Origin: CAYSPT01 sp964432985 | GTDB taxonomy: Bacteria > Muiribacteriota > CAYSPT01 | Reading direction: 5' to 3' | NCBI GenBank assembly: GCA_964432985.1 | Contig: CAYSPT010000020.1 | Coordinates: 16,240 to 80,239 of the forward strand | Length of the DNA: 64,000 bases | In this document: positions 43,627 to 52,199 of the stretch, one piece after another | Layout: every line of letters starts with the position of its first letter | Position numbering within the stretch: position 1 is the first letter of the stretch | The notes under the pieces: generated by a model | What the model was told of the DNA's origin: nothing | The model's database searches: none | Seen by the model: the letters and a program-made list of their open reading frames with translations, nothing else | Program-made: the position numbers and the translations under genes

Positions 43627-45117
43627 ATGGGAAGCACCAGCCGGAAAGCAGTCGAAGAAAAGCTCCTGGCAGCGATATGCCGGCGGCCTGACATGTCTCT
43701 TTCACAATTGGAATTGATACATTTCCGGGACAACGAACTTTCTAACACGAACCGGCACAGGGCTATATTCCAAACCATTAGCAAACTGTTCAGAAACGGG
43801 ATTCAACCCGGAGAGAATGATCTCATAGAGCTGCTTTCCCCGACTTCCCAGTCTGCCCGTGGGAAAGCTCAGCTTTCCCGAACGATCATTGCCTTTTTTG
43901 ATCTTTTACGATGGTCCGATCTCGGTCCCGATGCCGAACAGGTCCGCGGCCTGGCCGAACAGCTGAGGGACCTGTCTCTGAGGCAGACCGCCAAACGGGA
44001 GCTTCACTCGCTGCTTGAGGAAACCGACGGGGAAATGCCTCCCCCTTACCGGGAGCGGCTGGTGAAAGGACTGGAAAACCTCAAAAACCTCCTCCAGGAC
44101 CAGAAAAGGAGAACTCTTGACGTCCAGGTGGACGAAATGAAACTGCAGTCGATCAGGGCTGTAAGGAACAAACAGGGTGTGGTCGGTCTTCATACCGGTT
44201 TTCCTCTTCTGTCCCATCACCTCAACGGTATTCAAAATGAGCTTTATTTTTTTGGGGGATCGGCTGGTATGGGAAAATCGACATTCTTGAGCCAGATCGC
44301 ATGGCAACTCATTACTCAGAACAGTGATACCGTGGTGCTTTTCTTCTCTCTCGATCAGAAAGCGCTCGATATCGCCGCTAAACTGGTGTCACTGGCCGGA
44401 GAAATACCCGTAAGCTACGTCAAGAATCCTTCTTTAACCAGTATTCCGGACGAAAAGAAACGACGACAGGGAATTGAAATGGTCTCACACATGCGAGATT
44501 GGCTGGAAATCATTGATGAGACAAATGGTGCCGTCTCTCTGGAGGACCTAATGGAAACAGTGGGACGGGTCAGGCTCGAGCATTCCGGGCCGTTGGTCGT
44601 ACTGGTAGACCCGCTTTCAAAACTTGAAGCAGGAATTCCGGGTTTGACCGGACAGGAAAAACTCATTACCCTGGTAACCCGATTGAAAACCCTGACAGCT
44701 TCACACCGTATGGCGGTGATAGCGGCTGTGGAACTCATGGCGGAAGCAGAAGGTAGAAGGCCGGCCCGCTATGATCTTCCTCCCTGCCCTGCCTTTCTCC
44801 AGCATTCTTATGCGACCATGCTGTTGTACTGCGATCACATCAATAACTATGAAACACCGTTTATCGAGTGGGAATGGGAAACTGAAGACCTGATGGTTCC
44901 CATCGCAGAAATTGATATAGTTAAAAACAAGATGGGTGAGTATCGCGGCCGATTGTTCTACCGGTTCTACAATTCCCTGGCCAGGTACAAAGAATGTGTC
45001 GAAGTGGAGAATGAAAACTACAGTGCCATGATTGAAAATATCGACAATTTCAATATCTCAGACGCTACCACCGCCTCAACCAAAGCCATACCGAAGAACA
45101 TCAACATCTCTACCTGA
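43627..45117 (+). CDS. Orphan DnaB-like RecA-fold ATPase
   Basis: The 496-residue protein has a DnaB-N-like helical part (1-120), then a RecA-type domain starting HTGFPLLSHHLNGI, with Walker A GSAGMGKST (about 211-219), FFSLDQKALDIAAKLVSLAG (the DnaB SLEM-like segment) and Walker B-like LVVLVDPLSKL in place of the usual DYLQLM. GRRPARYDLP mirrors the RxxxPxLxDLR region. It ends in an Asn/Thr-rich tail. Replicative dnaB normally sits elsewhere (with rplI or in replication loci); here it stands alone under its own promoter. It may be a KaiC/GvpD-like or phage-type relative rather than the main helicase. Confidence 0.75.
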   Translation: MGSTSRKAVEEKLLAAICRRPDMSLSQLELIHFRDNELSNTNRHRAIFQTISKLFRNGIQPGENDLIELLSPTSQSARGKAQLSRTIIAFFDLLRWSDLGPDAEQVRGLAEQLRDLSLRQTAKRELHSLLEETDGEMPPPYRERLVKGLENLKNLLQDQKRRTLDVQVDEMKLQSIRAVRNKQGVVGLHTGFPLLSHHLNGIQNELYFFGGSAGMGKSTFLSQIAWQLITQNSDTVVLFFSLDQKALDIAAKLVSLAGEIPVSYVKNPSLTSIPDEKKRRQGIEMVSHMRDWLEIIDETNGAVSLEDLMETVGRVRLEHSGPLVVLVDPLSKLEAGIPGLTGQEKLITLVTRLKTLTASHRMAVIAAVELMAEAEGRRPARYDLPPCPAFLQHSYATMLLYCDHINNYETPFIEWEWETEDLMVPIAEIDIVKNKMGEYRGRLFYRFYNSLARYKECVEVENENYSAMIENIDNFNISDATTASTKAIPKNINIST

Positions 45118-45163
45118 CCTCTAACACTTACTTAACCATTGAAGTTTTCAACTCATGTATTTT

Positions 45164-45232
45164 AACCCGGAAAATGCGGTTGGTTTCGTCATGAGGCGAC
45201 GGAAACAGAAAGCCTACTGCATTTTTCGGGTT
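45164..45232. repeat. 69-bp inverted-repeat hairpin, copy 1
   Basis: AACCCGGAAAATGC (45164-45177) pairs with GCATTTTTCGGGTT (45219-45232), with one G-U wobble as RNA; an inner stem GTTTCGTC/GACGGAAAC extends it. A second element at 52200-52259 has the same arms. Each is followed by a gene whose leader ends in TCTGTTATG. Confidence 0.6.
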
Positions 45233-45267
45233 TATTATCCGATAGGATTATTGAAGAAAGATCTGTT

Positions 45268-46098
45268 ATGCAAAAAACAATACGCATACCCAAAAAAATA
45301 CATATGCTTTGCAGCCTTCTGATACTGGCCGCCTTATGCACAGCCTGCTCCAGAAGACTCCCCGGAGTTTCTACCAAGAGTCCGGGCAAAATAGGCATCA
45401 TACACGTGGTCCGAAAAGGGGAAACTGTGTGGTTGATATCCCAGATGTACAGAGTCTCAAAGGATGAAATCGTCCGGATAAACAACATCGAGGACGCGGC
45501 CAGAATAACCATCGGACAGAGACTATTCATACCCGGCAGTCCAAGGATGCTTAAAAATAACCGGAAACGGTATTTGCAGGGGGACCGGCCAGACAATGAG
45601 CCACCACCTGGCACGCCTAACAGCAGCCCGGGCCAAAAACCGCCCGAGCAAACATCAAAACCATCACCTGGCAAATCCGACCCGAAACCGCCAGCTCCAG
45701 ACAGGACATCTTCATATCATTCAACTAAATTAAAATTCACCTGGCCACTTAAGGGGGAAGTCAAACACAGGTTCGGATCCACAACCAGAAAACAGAGCAA
45801 CGGGATTGAGATCGAAGGCTCTATAGGCACTGCTGTTCACGCTTCGGAGGCAGGAGAAGTCGTCTATCTGGGTGAAATCACCGGTTACGGTTTCACGCTG
45901 ATCCTGGTACACCAGAATGATTTTTACACTCTTTATGCTCCGGTGGATAAACCCACCCTCACCCTGGGAGAGATTGCAGCAAGAGAGCAGACAATTGCTC
46001 AACTGGGATTATCCGCGGATAAAGAGAAAAGCAGAATGCTGCATTTCGAAATACGCAAAGGGAAAGAACCAGTCGATCCCCTGCTCTACCTGAAATGA
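45268..46098 (+). CDS. NlpD-like lipoprotein: LysM plus degenerate LytM (M23) domain
   Basis: Residues 1-28 look like a lipoprotein signal (ALCTAC, probable lipid Cys). LysM is at about 44-90 (HVVRKGETVWLISQMYRVS), then a Pro-rich linker, and a LytM domain at 160-276 (GEVVYLGEITGYGFTLILVH, MLHFEIRKGKEPVDPLLYL). The zinc residues are mostly lost: NGIEIEG instead of HxGxD, YAPVD instead of YAHL, MLH instead of HLH. This is the pattern of NlpD/EnvC-type amidase activators, not active peptidases. It probably acts in septal cell-wall splitting. Confidence 0.85.
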   Translation: MQKTIRIPKKIHMLCSLLILAALCTACSRRLPGVSTKSPGKIGIIHVVRKGETVWLISQMYRVSKDEIVRINNIEDAARITIGQRLFIPGSPRMLKNNRKRYLQGDRPDNEPPPGTPNSSPGQKPPEQTSKPSPGKSDPKPPAPDRTSSYHSTKLKFTWPLKGEVKHRFGSTTRKQSNGIEIEGSIGTAVHASEAGEVVYLGEITGYGFTLILVHQNDFYTLYAPVDKPTLTLGEIAAREQTIAQLGLSADKEKSRMLHFEIRKGKEPVDPLLYLK

Positions 46099-46476
46099 TT
46101 ACCGGTAAACAGGTTTATGCGGAGGAATGTAGGGGATTCCCTCTTCGGCGGCTTCAGTGGGATCGGTTGTGCCCGTTTCCTCGTTATCTTCGAGAACATC
46201 GAGGTTTTCCTCATCTTCGTCCTCGTCGTCTTCCAGATCGATCTCATCATCGCCCTTGTCAAGAGAAAGCTCATTGCTCACCTCTTCGACACCGATCATT
46301 TCGCTGACGAGGTCGTCTATCTCTCCCCGTTCATCCTCGGAACCAACTTCCCCGCTGAGATACACAACACCATCCTCAACATCCACATGGAAATGAGAAA
46401 TATCATACTCTTCTTCACTCAGCATTTCACGAATGCTGAGTATGAGTTCCTGGTCTGTTAGATCCCCGTGGGTCAT
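46099..46476 (-). CDS. BON-domain protein with acidic tail
   Basis: The 125 residues contain a cytoplasmic-looking BON domain (about 6-72: LTDQELILSIREML, VDVEDGVVYLSGEVGSEDERGEIDDLV, GVEEVSNELSL) and a highly acidic tail (75-105). There is no signal peptide, unlike OsmY. BON domains often bind membranes or ligands; its role is unknown. GGAGG lies about 8 bases before the ATG. It converges directly on the NlpD-like gene. Confidence 0.8.
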   Translation of the reverse strand: MTHGDLTDQELILSIREMLSEEEYDISHFHVDVEDGVVYLSGEVGSEDERGEIDDLVSEMIGVEEVSNELSLDKGDDEIDLEDDEDEDEENLDVLEDNEETGTTDPTEAAEEGIPYIPPHKPVYR

Positions 46477-46559
46477 AACGCATACCTCCGAGCATACATA
46501 TGGCTACCTCAATGGTAACAATTCCATGTTCACTCTTAAACCCTGGGCACTCAGGAATA

Positions 46560-47207
46560 TTACTCCTGGTCGGTCGGTGCCGTTTCCTCCTCCGCTTCTG
46601 CGGTTTCCATCTCAGTTTCCTCAGCAATTTCCTCCTTGACTACCCTCGGAGGCAACACCGTGGCAACAACCGTGTCAGGATCCAGCAAGATGCGGAAATC
46701 ACCTGTCTGTTCTATATTTGAAATACACACGTGCTGGTGAATATCAAGCCCGGATACATCCACCGAAACATGCCCGGGGATATTGCCCGGCAGGCACTCG
46801 ATATCCAATTCATTAATAACCTGGTTGAGATTACCGCTGTTTTCCACTACTCCTACCGGAGCCCCTTCGAGGCGGACCTGCACTCTGACCTGGATTTTCT
46901 GATCCATCTTTATTTCCTGAAAATCAATGTGCAGCAACCGGTGCTTGAGAAAATCTCTCTGGATCTCCCGAACGAGTACTGACTTTTTTATCTGATTCTT
47001 CCCATCACCTATGCTGAAATCTATAATCGTGTTGGGATTGTTGTGCAGTAAAAAGTTCTCAAATTCACGCCGCCCTATGGCCAGCATCATGGATTCCGAG
47101 TGAGGAACCACAAGGTTGGCAGGAATCAAATCATCCTGCCTGAGACGCCGGGCTGCGTTCTTTCCCGTTTCTATACGCTTTCGTGCAGTTAATTCTGCCC
47201 GCGCCAT
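46560..47207 (-). CDS. rplY: 50S ribosomal protein L25/general stress protein Ctc
   Basis: I use the ATG at 47207 (MARAELTARKRIETG), 9 bases after AAGGAGG. The 5S-binding L25 domain (1-95: KNAARRLRQDDLIPANL, LHIDFQEI) and the TL5-type C-terminal domain (96-185: GNLNQVINELDIECLPGNIPGHVSVDVSGL) are present, and the protein ends in a Glu-rich tail. Here it is alone, without pth or prs. Confidence 0.95.
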   Translation of the reverse strand: MARAELTARKRIETGKNAARRLRQDDLIPANLVVPHSESMMLAIGRREFENFLLHNNPNTIIDFSIGDGKNQIKKSVLVREIQRDFLKHRLLHIDFQEIKMDQKIQVRVQVRLEGAPVGVVENSGNLNQVINELDIECLPGNIPGHVSVDVSGLDIHQHVCISNIEQTGDFRILLDPDTVVATVLPPRVVKEEIAEETEMETAEAEEETAPTDQE

Positions 47208-47556
47208 GGTCTTCATCCTCCTTATTAATTTCACTATTTATAGGACATACAGCAAATGCTCGGCAATTATAACATGTGGTATATATAGTGTCAACGAAAA
47301 ATGGCGATCTGCTTGAATTCTTAACAACGAGCGGAAAAACCTTTACCATACTTGAATGTTCGTGATTCGACAAAAATAAATGATCTTTTTGTCTTTTACC
47401 TGTTGGTAGGAAAGAGGTTTGCCATTACAATCTGCCCGTTTGACAGGAATACCTGTTGAAGGGGCTAAAGAAACCTCATTCGCTAAAGAAAATCCATTCG
47501 CTTTCCGAAAATTTCGTATGTAGGTTATCCAGGGAAAACGAAATGAGGCCAAGTAC
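47208..47556. other. Intergenic region upstream of the 54-residue gene
   Basis: It holds an 8-bp AT stem (GACAAAAA/TTTTTGTC, 47369-47393) followed by TTTTA on the + strand, and short ATTCGCT direct repeats near 47480-47510. I see no gene. Confidence 0.4.
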
Positions 47557-47721
47557 ATGACCAACAAAACAGAGAACAAAGGCGTAGTTCTGCAAACCAG
47601 GAACAGCGGAGTCCTGACGGGATTCATTGTTGGTTCCGACGCCGAAGGACTCTATATCGAGTGCCTGGTTGGAGACACAATCTTTCTGCCGTACGAAAAT
47701 ATTGGTACGCTTTATAGATAG
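47557..47721 (+). CDS. 54-residue small beta-rich (Sm/SH3-like?) protein
   Basis: ATG at 47557 with GAGG 9 bases upstream; stop TAG at 47719-47721; a strong terminator follows. The sequence VLQTRNSGVLTGFIVGSD, GLYIECLVGDTIFLPYENI predicts four or five short strands, as in Sm-like or SH3-like barrels. I do not recognise a family. The ribosome site, spacing and private terminator make it a likely real gene missed by length cut-offs. Confidence 0.65.
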   Translation: MTNKTENKGVVLQTRNSGVLTGFIVGSDAEGLYIECLVGDTIFLPYENIGTLYR

Positions 47722-47760
47722 ACTACAACCGGTGAGCGGCCGCTCGGGCCGCCGTAGTTC

Positions 47761-47791
47761 AAGCGGAAATACTGATGTTATTTCCGTTTTT
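47761..47791 (+). terminator. Rho-independent terminator of the small gene
   Basis: CGGAAATA (47764-47771) pairs with TATTTCCG (47779-47786), 7-base loop, followed by TTTTT. Confidence 0.8.
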
Positions 47792-47843
47792 CATTTGTCG
47801 GGGTCAAATCTACCTATTTCATGGGGACTTATCACTAAGAGAT

Positions 47844-48314
47844 TCAGTCCAGCAGGCGGAATGAATCGAGAATCTTGTCAAAATCCTCCCTGACCAGGCG
47901 AAAGTTCCGGCTCAAATCTGAAGCAGTAATGATAAAAGCCCGTTGCCGGAAGATACATTTCAGCTGTTTGTGCTTGAGCCGGCGGCCATCTTCGATGGCG
48001 GAGTAAATTATTTCTGTAGCCTGGATAGAACCTACGGTTTTGTCTTTGAGGGCGTGTTTTTTATAGGACCGACACATCCGGCGGCTTATTTCCTCGGTCC
48101 TGGCGGTGTAGTCCTGAATATCAATAGGCGAGTTAATGGTTTCCACCAGGACATTAACATTCGGGGTAAAACCATCCCGGGTCTTACCGGGGTTCAGCAG
48201 AATGACAACCAGCCGTAGAATGGGACTGAGTTGCTGCTCGCTGTCTTCGATTTCCCAATCGCCCCGTGGAACTCCTATTTCAAAGCCATCTCTGGCGCTC
48301 GAATAGACTTTCAA
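47844..48314 (-). CDS. Small cytoplasmic protein, DcrB/PsbP-like fold suspected
   Basis: The 156 residues start KVYSSARDGFEIGVPRGDWEIE and continue with PNVNVLVETINSPIDIQDY, IYSAIEDGRRLKHKQLKCI, AFIITAS and DFDKILDSFRLLD. The order (substrate-like N-terminus, PNVNVxxE, closing helix with ILxSFRL) is that of the PsbP/DcrB/DUF1795 group. There is no signal peptide. Function unknown. AAGG lies about 6 bases before the ATG. Confidence 0.7.
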   Translation of the reverse strand: MKVYSSARDGFEIGVPRGDWEIEDSEQQLSPILRLVVILLNPGKTRDGFTPNVNVLVETINSPIDIQDYTARTEEISRRMCRSYKKHALKDKTVGSIQATEIIYSAIEDGRRLKHKQLKCIFRQRAFIITASDLSRNFRLVREDFDKILDSFRLLD

Positions 48315-48339
48315 TTCATTGTAACCTTTTTAGCAATGG

Positions 48340-48537
48340 TCAGCTTTTCTTTTTTTTACGTTTCTTCTTGCCGCTCTGGATTTTCTTCATTTTCTCTATG
48401 AGTTCCATCTTTTTGGTTGTATCCCTGGTTCGGAAGTAACCTTTAGGAACTTCCCAGGTTTTATCCATTCCCTTTTTGGGCTGATCTTCAGATTCTTCAC
48501 TATCGACCTTGTTTTCCTTGTCTTCGTCTTTCTTCAA
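48340..48537 (-). CDS. 65-residue Lys-rich protein with TTG start
   Basis: A perfect GGAGGTGA lies 7 bases before a TTG at 48537, which overlaps the HIT gene's stop as TTGA. The protein is charged (many Lys, Glu, Asp) with a central WEVPKGYFRTRDTTKKMELIEKM and a KKRKKKKS end. It may bind nucleic acid. I know no family. Confidence 0.65.
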   Translation of the reverse strand: MKKDEDKENKVDSEESEDQPKKGMDKTWEVPKGYFRTRDTTKKMELIEKMKKIQSGKKKRKKKKS

Positions 48538-48986
48538 GGTTCTGTCACCTCCCGGAAGGCATTACTGAGCTTTTCATGGGTTCGTTTCGGATTTTCGATG
48601 ATAATTTTGCTGCCGGACAAAATGTCCACCACTCCAAGTTCCTTTCCATATCGTGGGACAACATGCATGTGTAAATGAGGAATGCTTGCACCCCCGGCGT
48701 CACCGATGTTATAGCCTATATTGTACCCGGCCGGACGGTACTGTCTGTCAAGAAGATCCATTGCGGTGGTGAGTAATGAGTTAATATGTGCTGTCTCTTC
48801 CCCGGTGAGTTCCCGTATATCAGCGATATGCCGCTCGGGAAAAATAATCAGGTGCCCCGAGGTGTAGGGATACAGGTTAACCGATATTATAATCCCGTTT
48901 GACCGGTGAACTTCAAGCAGGGCAACTGCGGGATCCCGGTCTCTGACAGCGCAGAGAATACATTCAACCGAAGGTTTTTTTCCCAT
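48534..48986 (-). CDS. HIT-family (FHIT/Ap4A-hydrolase-like) protein
   Basis: The histidine triad HLHMHVVP (His104, 106, 108) is complete. CILC at 9-12 with His53 suits the zinc site of some HIT proteins. GHLIIFPERHIADI is the conserved central part. Members hydrolyse dinucleoside polyphosphates or AMP conjugates. The GYNIGYNIG repeat is a small duplication next to the normal GYNIGxNxG motif. It is coupled to the Lys-rich gene downstream. Confidence 0.92.
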   Translation of the reverse strand: MGKKPSVECILCAVRDRDPAVALLEVHRSNGIIISVNLYPYTSGHLIIFPERHIADIRELTGEETAHINSLLTTAMDLLDRQYRPAGYNIGYNIGDAGGASIPHLHMHVVPRYGKELGVVDILSGSKIIIENPKRTHEKLSNAFREVTEP

Positions 48987-49051
48987 GACATAGTCCCACT
49001 TGGATGGTATAAAGATGTTTTTCCTAAAAATCCGTTACGGCCTCCCCCGGA

Positions 49052-49990
49052 TTAGAATTCCCAATACATACCCAGATAGTACCAGGGTTCTTTATCGACT
49101 CCGGATGCACTTGAAGATTTACCCATACGAGGATGGCCGCTAACGGGCCAGAGAATGGTCCCTTCAATAACAAACCCTTCTGCAGGCACATACTGAAGAC
49201 CCGGGCAGAGAAAAATCCACGAACTGTCGGTAAAGGGGATTTTGTCCCCTCCCACACGTTCCATACCGGTACGTTCCCCTTCAACGGCAGCAACCAGTCG
49301 CAACCGTTCGAACAGGGGATAATTGTAAGCAATATGGTACGACAGAACATCACCCGGATCAGTTCTAATACTGTTTGCTCCCCGCCATTCCGACATGAAT
49401 GTATAGGCGAGATCTCCGAAAATGACGCCACGCTGAAGTTCAGACGTGAAGTGAAATCCGAATTCCAGATCGGTTCCACCGGTCCCCAGGAGTGGTGTCT
49501 TATTCTCGTTGCTGCTGGAAAGCTCGACTCCTACTGAAATAGCGTAATCGATAAAGAGACCGGAAGCAGCCGGGTAGCGGTATTTGAGCCTCAACATAGT
49601 ATCACCCATACCGCTGTTGGAATCACCGGCAAATGCAGCCACCGGATCCCCCGTTTCCTCGATATCCACATACGGGACAGTAATCTCAACCTGACTCCGG
49701 TTGGTAATCCCGTAATACAATGTCGGCTGGATTTCCATTCGGTGATACCGATACCTGTATTCGTCCCCACTGAGAGGAAATCCGGGGGTTGGATCAAATG
49801 TATATTTCCAGGCACGCGTTTCGACGTGCATGTCCAGACTGAACTCACCGGCAGGAATGGTATATGCTCCCTTGCCCCTGATTCCCACCAGCGGGTGGAG
49901 GTCCTGCTCGAAATGCTGGGCCGGGCAGTCGTGCCATCCCGGGACCAGAATTACAGCTGCCAATAAAAACACTACCAGGTATCTTTTCAT
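49052..49990 (-). CDS. Outer-membrane beta-barrel, phenol-degradation MetA/transporter-like
   Basis: I start at the ATG at 49990 (MKRYLVVFLL), giving a signal peptide to about residue 24. The mature part is made of alternating amphipathic strands, with YGITNRSQVEITVPY, GMGDTMLRLKYRY and a C-terminal aromatic WYYLGMYWEF that suits BAM recognition. The pattern matches the MetA-pathway (PF13557-like) barrel family; the cargo is unknown. Confidence 0.75.
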   Translation of the reverse strand: MKRYLVVFLLAAVILVPGWHDCPAQHFEQDLHPLVGIRGKGAYTIPAGEFSLDMHVETRAWKYTFDPTPGFPLSGDEYRYRYHRMEIQPTLYYGITNRSQVEITVPYVDIEETGDPVAAFAGDSNSGMGDTMLRLKYRYPAASGLFIDYAISVGVELSSSNENKTPLLGTGGTDLEFGFHFTSELQRGVIFGDLAYTFMSEWRGANSIRTDPGDVLSYHIAYNYPLFERLRLVAAVEGERTGMERVGGDKIPFTDSSWIFLCPGLQYVPAEGFVIEGTILWPVSGHPRMGKSSSASGVDKEPWYYLGMYWEF

Positions 49991-50015
49991 GAAGGAAAAA
50001 ACGCCTCCCCTCGGT

Positions 50016-50741
50016 TTACCGTCTGTATGTGCTATACGGTGTTTTGTACGATGGTCCGGCTGTCTTCTGACCAAAGTAATAATTGATAAATATTCCGAAA
50101 TAAAAACCGCTCAAATCCACGGATTCCTTGTCGGTTCCCCAGCTGGTGGCGGCATCTCCCGCCATGTTGAGACCCAGATCGGCATCAACATATCGTACTT
50201 CGCCCGCTATCGAAAACTCAGGAGTAGTGAAGTACTCCACACCGGCCACTGCATGCACCCCCCAGGTGCTGTCACTGACAGACCGGGTGGCCAGGTCAGC
50301 CACTCCTGATGAGGCATACGAGTATTCAACTGAATAGTTGGCCGTTCCGAGCCCGACAAAGGGCATGACCCGTTCCTCGATGGTAGGGAAAAAGTAATAG
50401 AGCGTGGTGGCAAACGGTTTGACAGTAAGCTCGAAGGCTCCGGTCCCGTAATAATCGGACCCGAGTACGAAACCAGGAGCATTTGACGGATAACGGTCCG
50501 AATGGTCCCACACGTTGTACCTCACACCAATGGCCAGGTTCTCGTTGAAAAAATACTTGCCGCCGATACCCCACATGAATTCGGAGTCCAGATAGGTTGA
50601 ACTGCCGCCGAGAGAGTTCGGATTATAGTATCCAAGAGATGCTCCAAGTGAAAACTTTTGCGACATATCGTAGGCCGCCGCACCCTGAATACACATAACC
50701 AGCAACAGAAGAGCAACTCCCACACACAACGCACTCTTCAT
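50016..50741 (-). CDS. Outer-membrane beta-barrel protein, 8-strand type
   Basis: Start at the ATG at 50741 (MKSALCVGVALL), signal peptide to AAA about residue 23. Glycine/aromatic-rich strands follow (FSLGASLGYYNPN, LAIGVRYNVWDHSD, FVGLGTANYSVEYSY, VHAVAGVEYF, FSIAGEVRYVDADLGLN, FYFGIFINYYFG). This is the OmpW/OprF-N-like small barrel pattern. It is 25 bases upstream of the second barrel gene, probably cotranscribed. Confidence 0.75.
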   Translation of the reverse strand: MKSALCVGVALLLLVMCIQGAAAYDMSQKFSLGASLGYYNPNSLGGSSTYLDSEFMWGIGGKYFFNENLAIGVRYNVWDHSDRYPSNAPGFVLGSDYYGTGAFELTVKPFATTLYYFFPTIEERVMPFVGLGTANYSVEYSYASSGVADLATRSVSDSTWGVHAVAGVEYFTTPEFSIAGEVRYVDADLGLNMAGDAATSWGTDKESVDLSGFYFGIFINYYFGQKTAGPSYKTPYSTYRR

Positions 50742-50906
50742 TACGGTACACACCCCTTCCATCGCCCAAATTGTATTATCCGGGCGCGTAAACACGGGCC
50801 ATTGTACCCCAGACCCCGGATTGCGTCAACAAACACGCGCTGTCGCATGTTTGCACAATAATACCTCTTGACAGGCACTGGTCAATCGAGATGAAGTAGT
50901 AGCGTA

Positions 50907-51659
50907 ATGAATAGAAAGCTATTTCTGCTAATAACTATTTTGTACCTGGCCTCTCCGGTGCAGATACACTTGGAAGCATCGGAGCAGGAAAACACTTTAT
51001 CAGGAGCGACGGTGGAGTTACACGGACATCCCGATGAGCGAAATCTGTACTGGGAAACCTCAGTCAAACAGGTCAAGGGTACTGCCGGAAGCCACTTGAC
51101 CTTCTTTCAGTATCACCTGACCGGTCTCAGATACGAAGAAAACGGTCAGGCGAAATGGTCTCTTTCTCTTCCGGAGAGAATGCAAGCCTACCGCGCCGAA
51201 GTATCGAGCAGGAAAGTGGATTTCAATAAAAACCACCATCTTCCTTTTCTGCGAGGCGGTATTCTTTTTACCGAGCGGGCAGTGGCCATCTCCGACCGCT
51301 CGGGGTTCCTGATGCTGGACAAGGAAAGCGGAGATATCATTCTGGATATAGCCTACCCTTTAACCGGAAAACAGTTCTGGTTCGACGAAGGCCGCTACCG
51401 GATCATCATCGACAGTCACCGAATCGAGGGGGAGACCTGCAGCGGCGCAGCCTTTATTGCTGAATGCACTGATTATATAGTTCATTTCAGCGGTTTGAAC
51501 CTGTATGTTATAAACAGGAACACTCTTGACTTAATTGCCGATATCCCGTTCTCAGAGGAATGCGCTTCCCCACTTGACTTGAAATTTCCCCATATTGGAG
51601 TAACTATCACCGGGGGTGGCTGTACGGTACATCTGGAAGGTATCATCTACCTGCGATAA
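50907..51659 (+). CDS. Exported protein of unknown function
   Basis: A signal peptide covers about residues 1-24. The mature 226 residues are beta-rich with FLMLDKESGDIILDI and NLYVINRNTLDLIADI, which resemble PQQ-type blade strands, but too few for a propeller. A TTGACA at 50868-50873 forms an inverted repeat with GTCAA at 50885-50889. The last codons (IIYLR-stop) are the first unit of the 17-bp tandem array that follows. Confidence 0.6.
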   Translation: MNRKLFLLITILYLASPVQIHLEASEQENTLSGATVELHGHPDERNLYWETSVKQVKGTAGSHLTFFQYHLTGLRYEENGQAKWSLSLPERMQAYRAEVSSRKVDFNKNHHLPFLRGGILFTERAVAISDRSGFLMLDKESGDIILDIAYPLTGKQFWFDEGRYRIIIDSHRIEGETCSGAAFIAECTDYIVHFSGLNLYVINRNTLDLIADIPFSEECASPLDLKFPHIGVTITGGGCTVHLEGIIYLR

Positions 51660-51882
51660 TCATCTACCTGCGATAATCATCTACCTGCGATAATCATCTA
51701 CCTGCGATAANNNNNNNNNNNNNNNNNNNNNNNNNNNNNNNNNNNNNNNNNNNNNNNNNNNNNNNNNNNNNNNNNNNNNNNNNNNNNNNNNNNNNNNNNN
51801 NNNNNNNNNNATAATCATCTACCTGCGATAATCATCTACCTGCGATAATCATCTACCTGCGATAATCATCTACCTGCGATAA
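51643..51882. repeat. 17-bp tandem array grown from a gene's 3' end, containing a 100-N gap
   Basis: The unit TCATCTACCTGCGATAA is repeated exactly four times before the gap (51643-51710) and four times after it (51815-51882); the gap 51711-51810 is all N. The first unit encodes the last residues and stop of the upstream gene. The true copy number is unknown. Confidence 0.92.
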
Positions 51883-51924
51883 GTCATTAGTTCATGGTTT
51901 TCAAGCTTTCCGGTGTGGTCTGGT

Positions 51925-52140
51925 CTATATCAAACCGGACTCGGGACCCGGCAGATAGGTCCTTTCATACCACTTGTATTTCTCGTGCCAATCCCAGCAC
52001 CATTCTTCAATGTTTCCGCACATGTCGTGCAGGCCAAGCTCGTTGGTTTTCTTCAACCCAGCCGGCTACAGCCGGTGTCCCGAGTTGTCGTCATACCAGC
52101 CCACCTCATCGGAGTGCGGGCTGCCGGAAATCTTCCATGG
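51925..52140 (-). pseudogene. Formylglycine-generating-enzyme (FGE/SUMF1) domain remnant
   Basis: One minus-strand frame reads SDEVGWYDDNSGHRL, stop, PAGLKKTNELGLHDMCGNIEEWCWDWHEKY before a second stop. NELGLxDMxGNxxEWxxDW is the hallmark of FGE-sulfatase domains, and WYxxNS precedes it at the right distance. An in-frame TAG splits the fragment and both ends are missing, so it is a pseudogene. Confidence 0.8.
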
Positions 52141-52199
52141 TGTTAAAATATATTATAATGAAGATATTGTTAAGCACGTATCAATATGAGACTATACTT

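Noticed and set aside
51643..51882. CRISPR array
   Set aside because: The 17-bp units are directly abutting with no spacers, and no cas gene is in the window.
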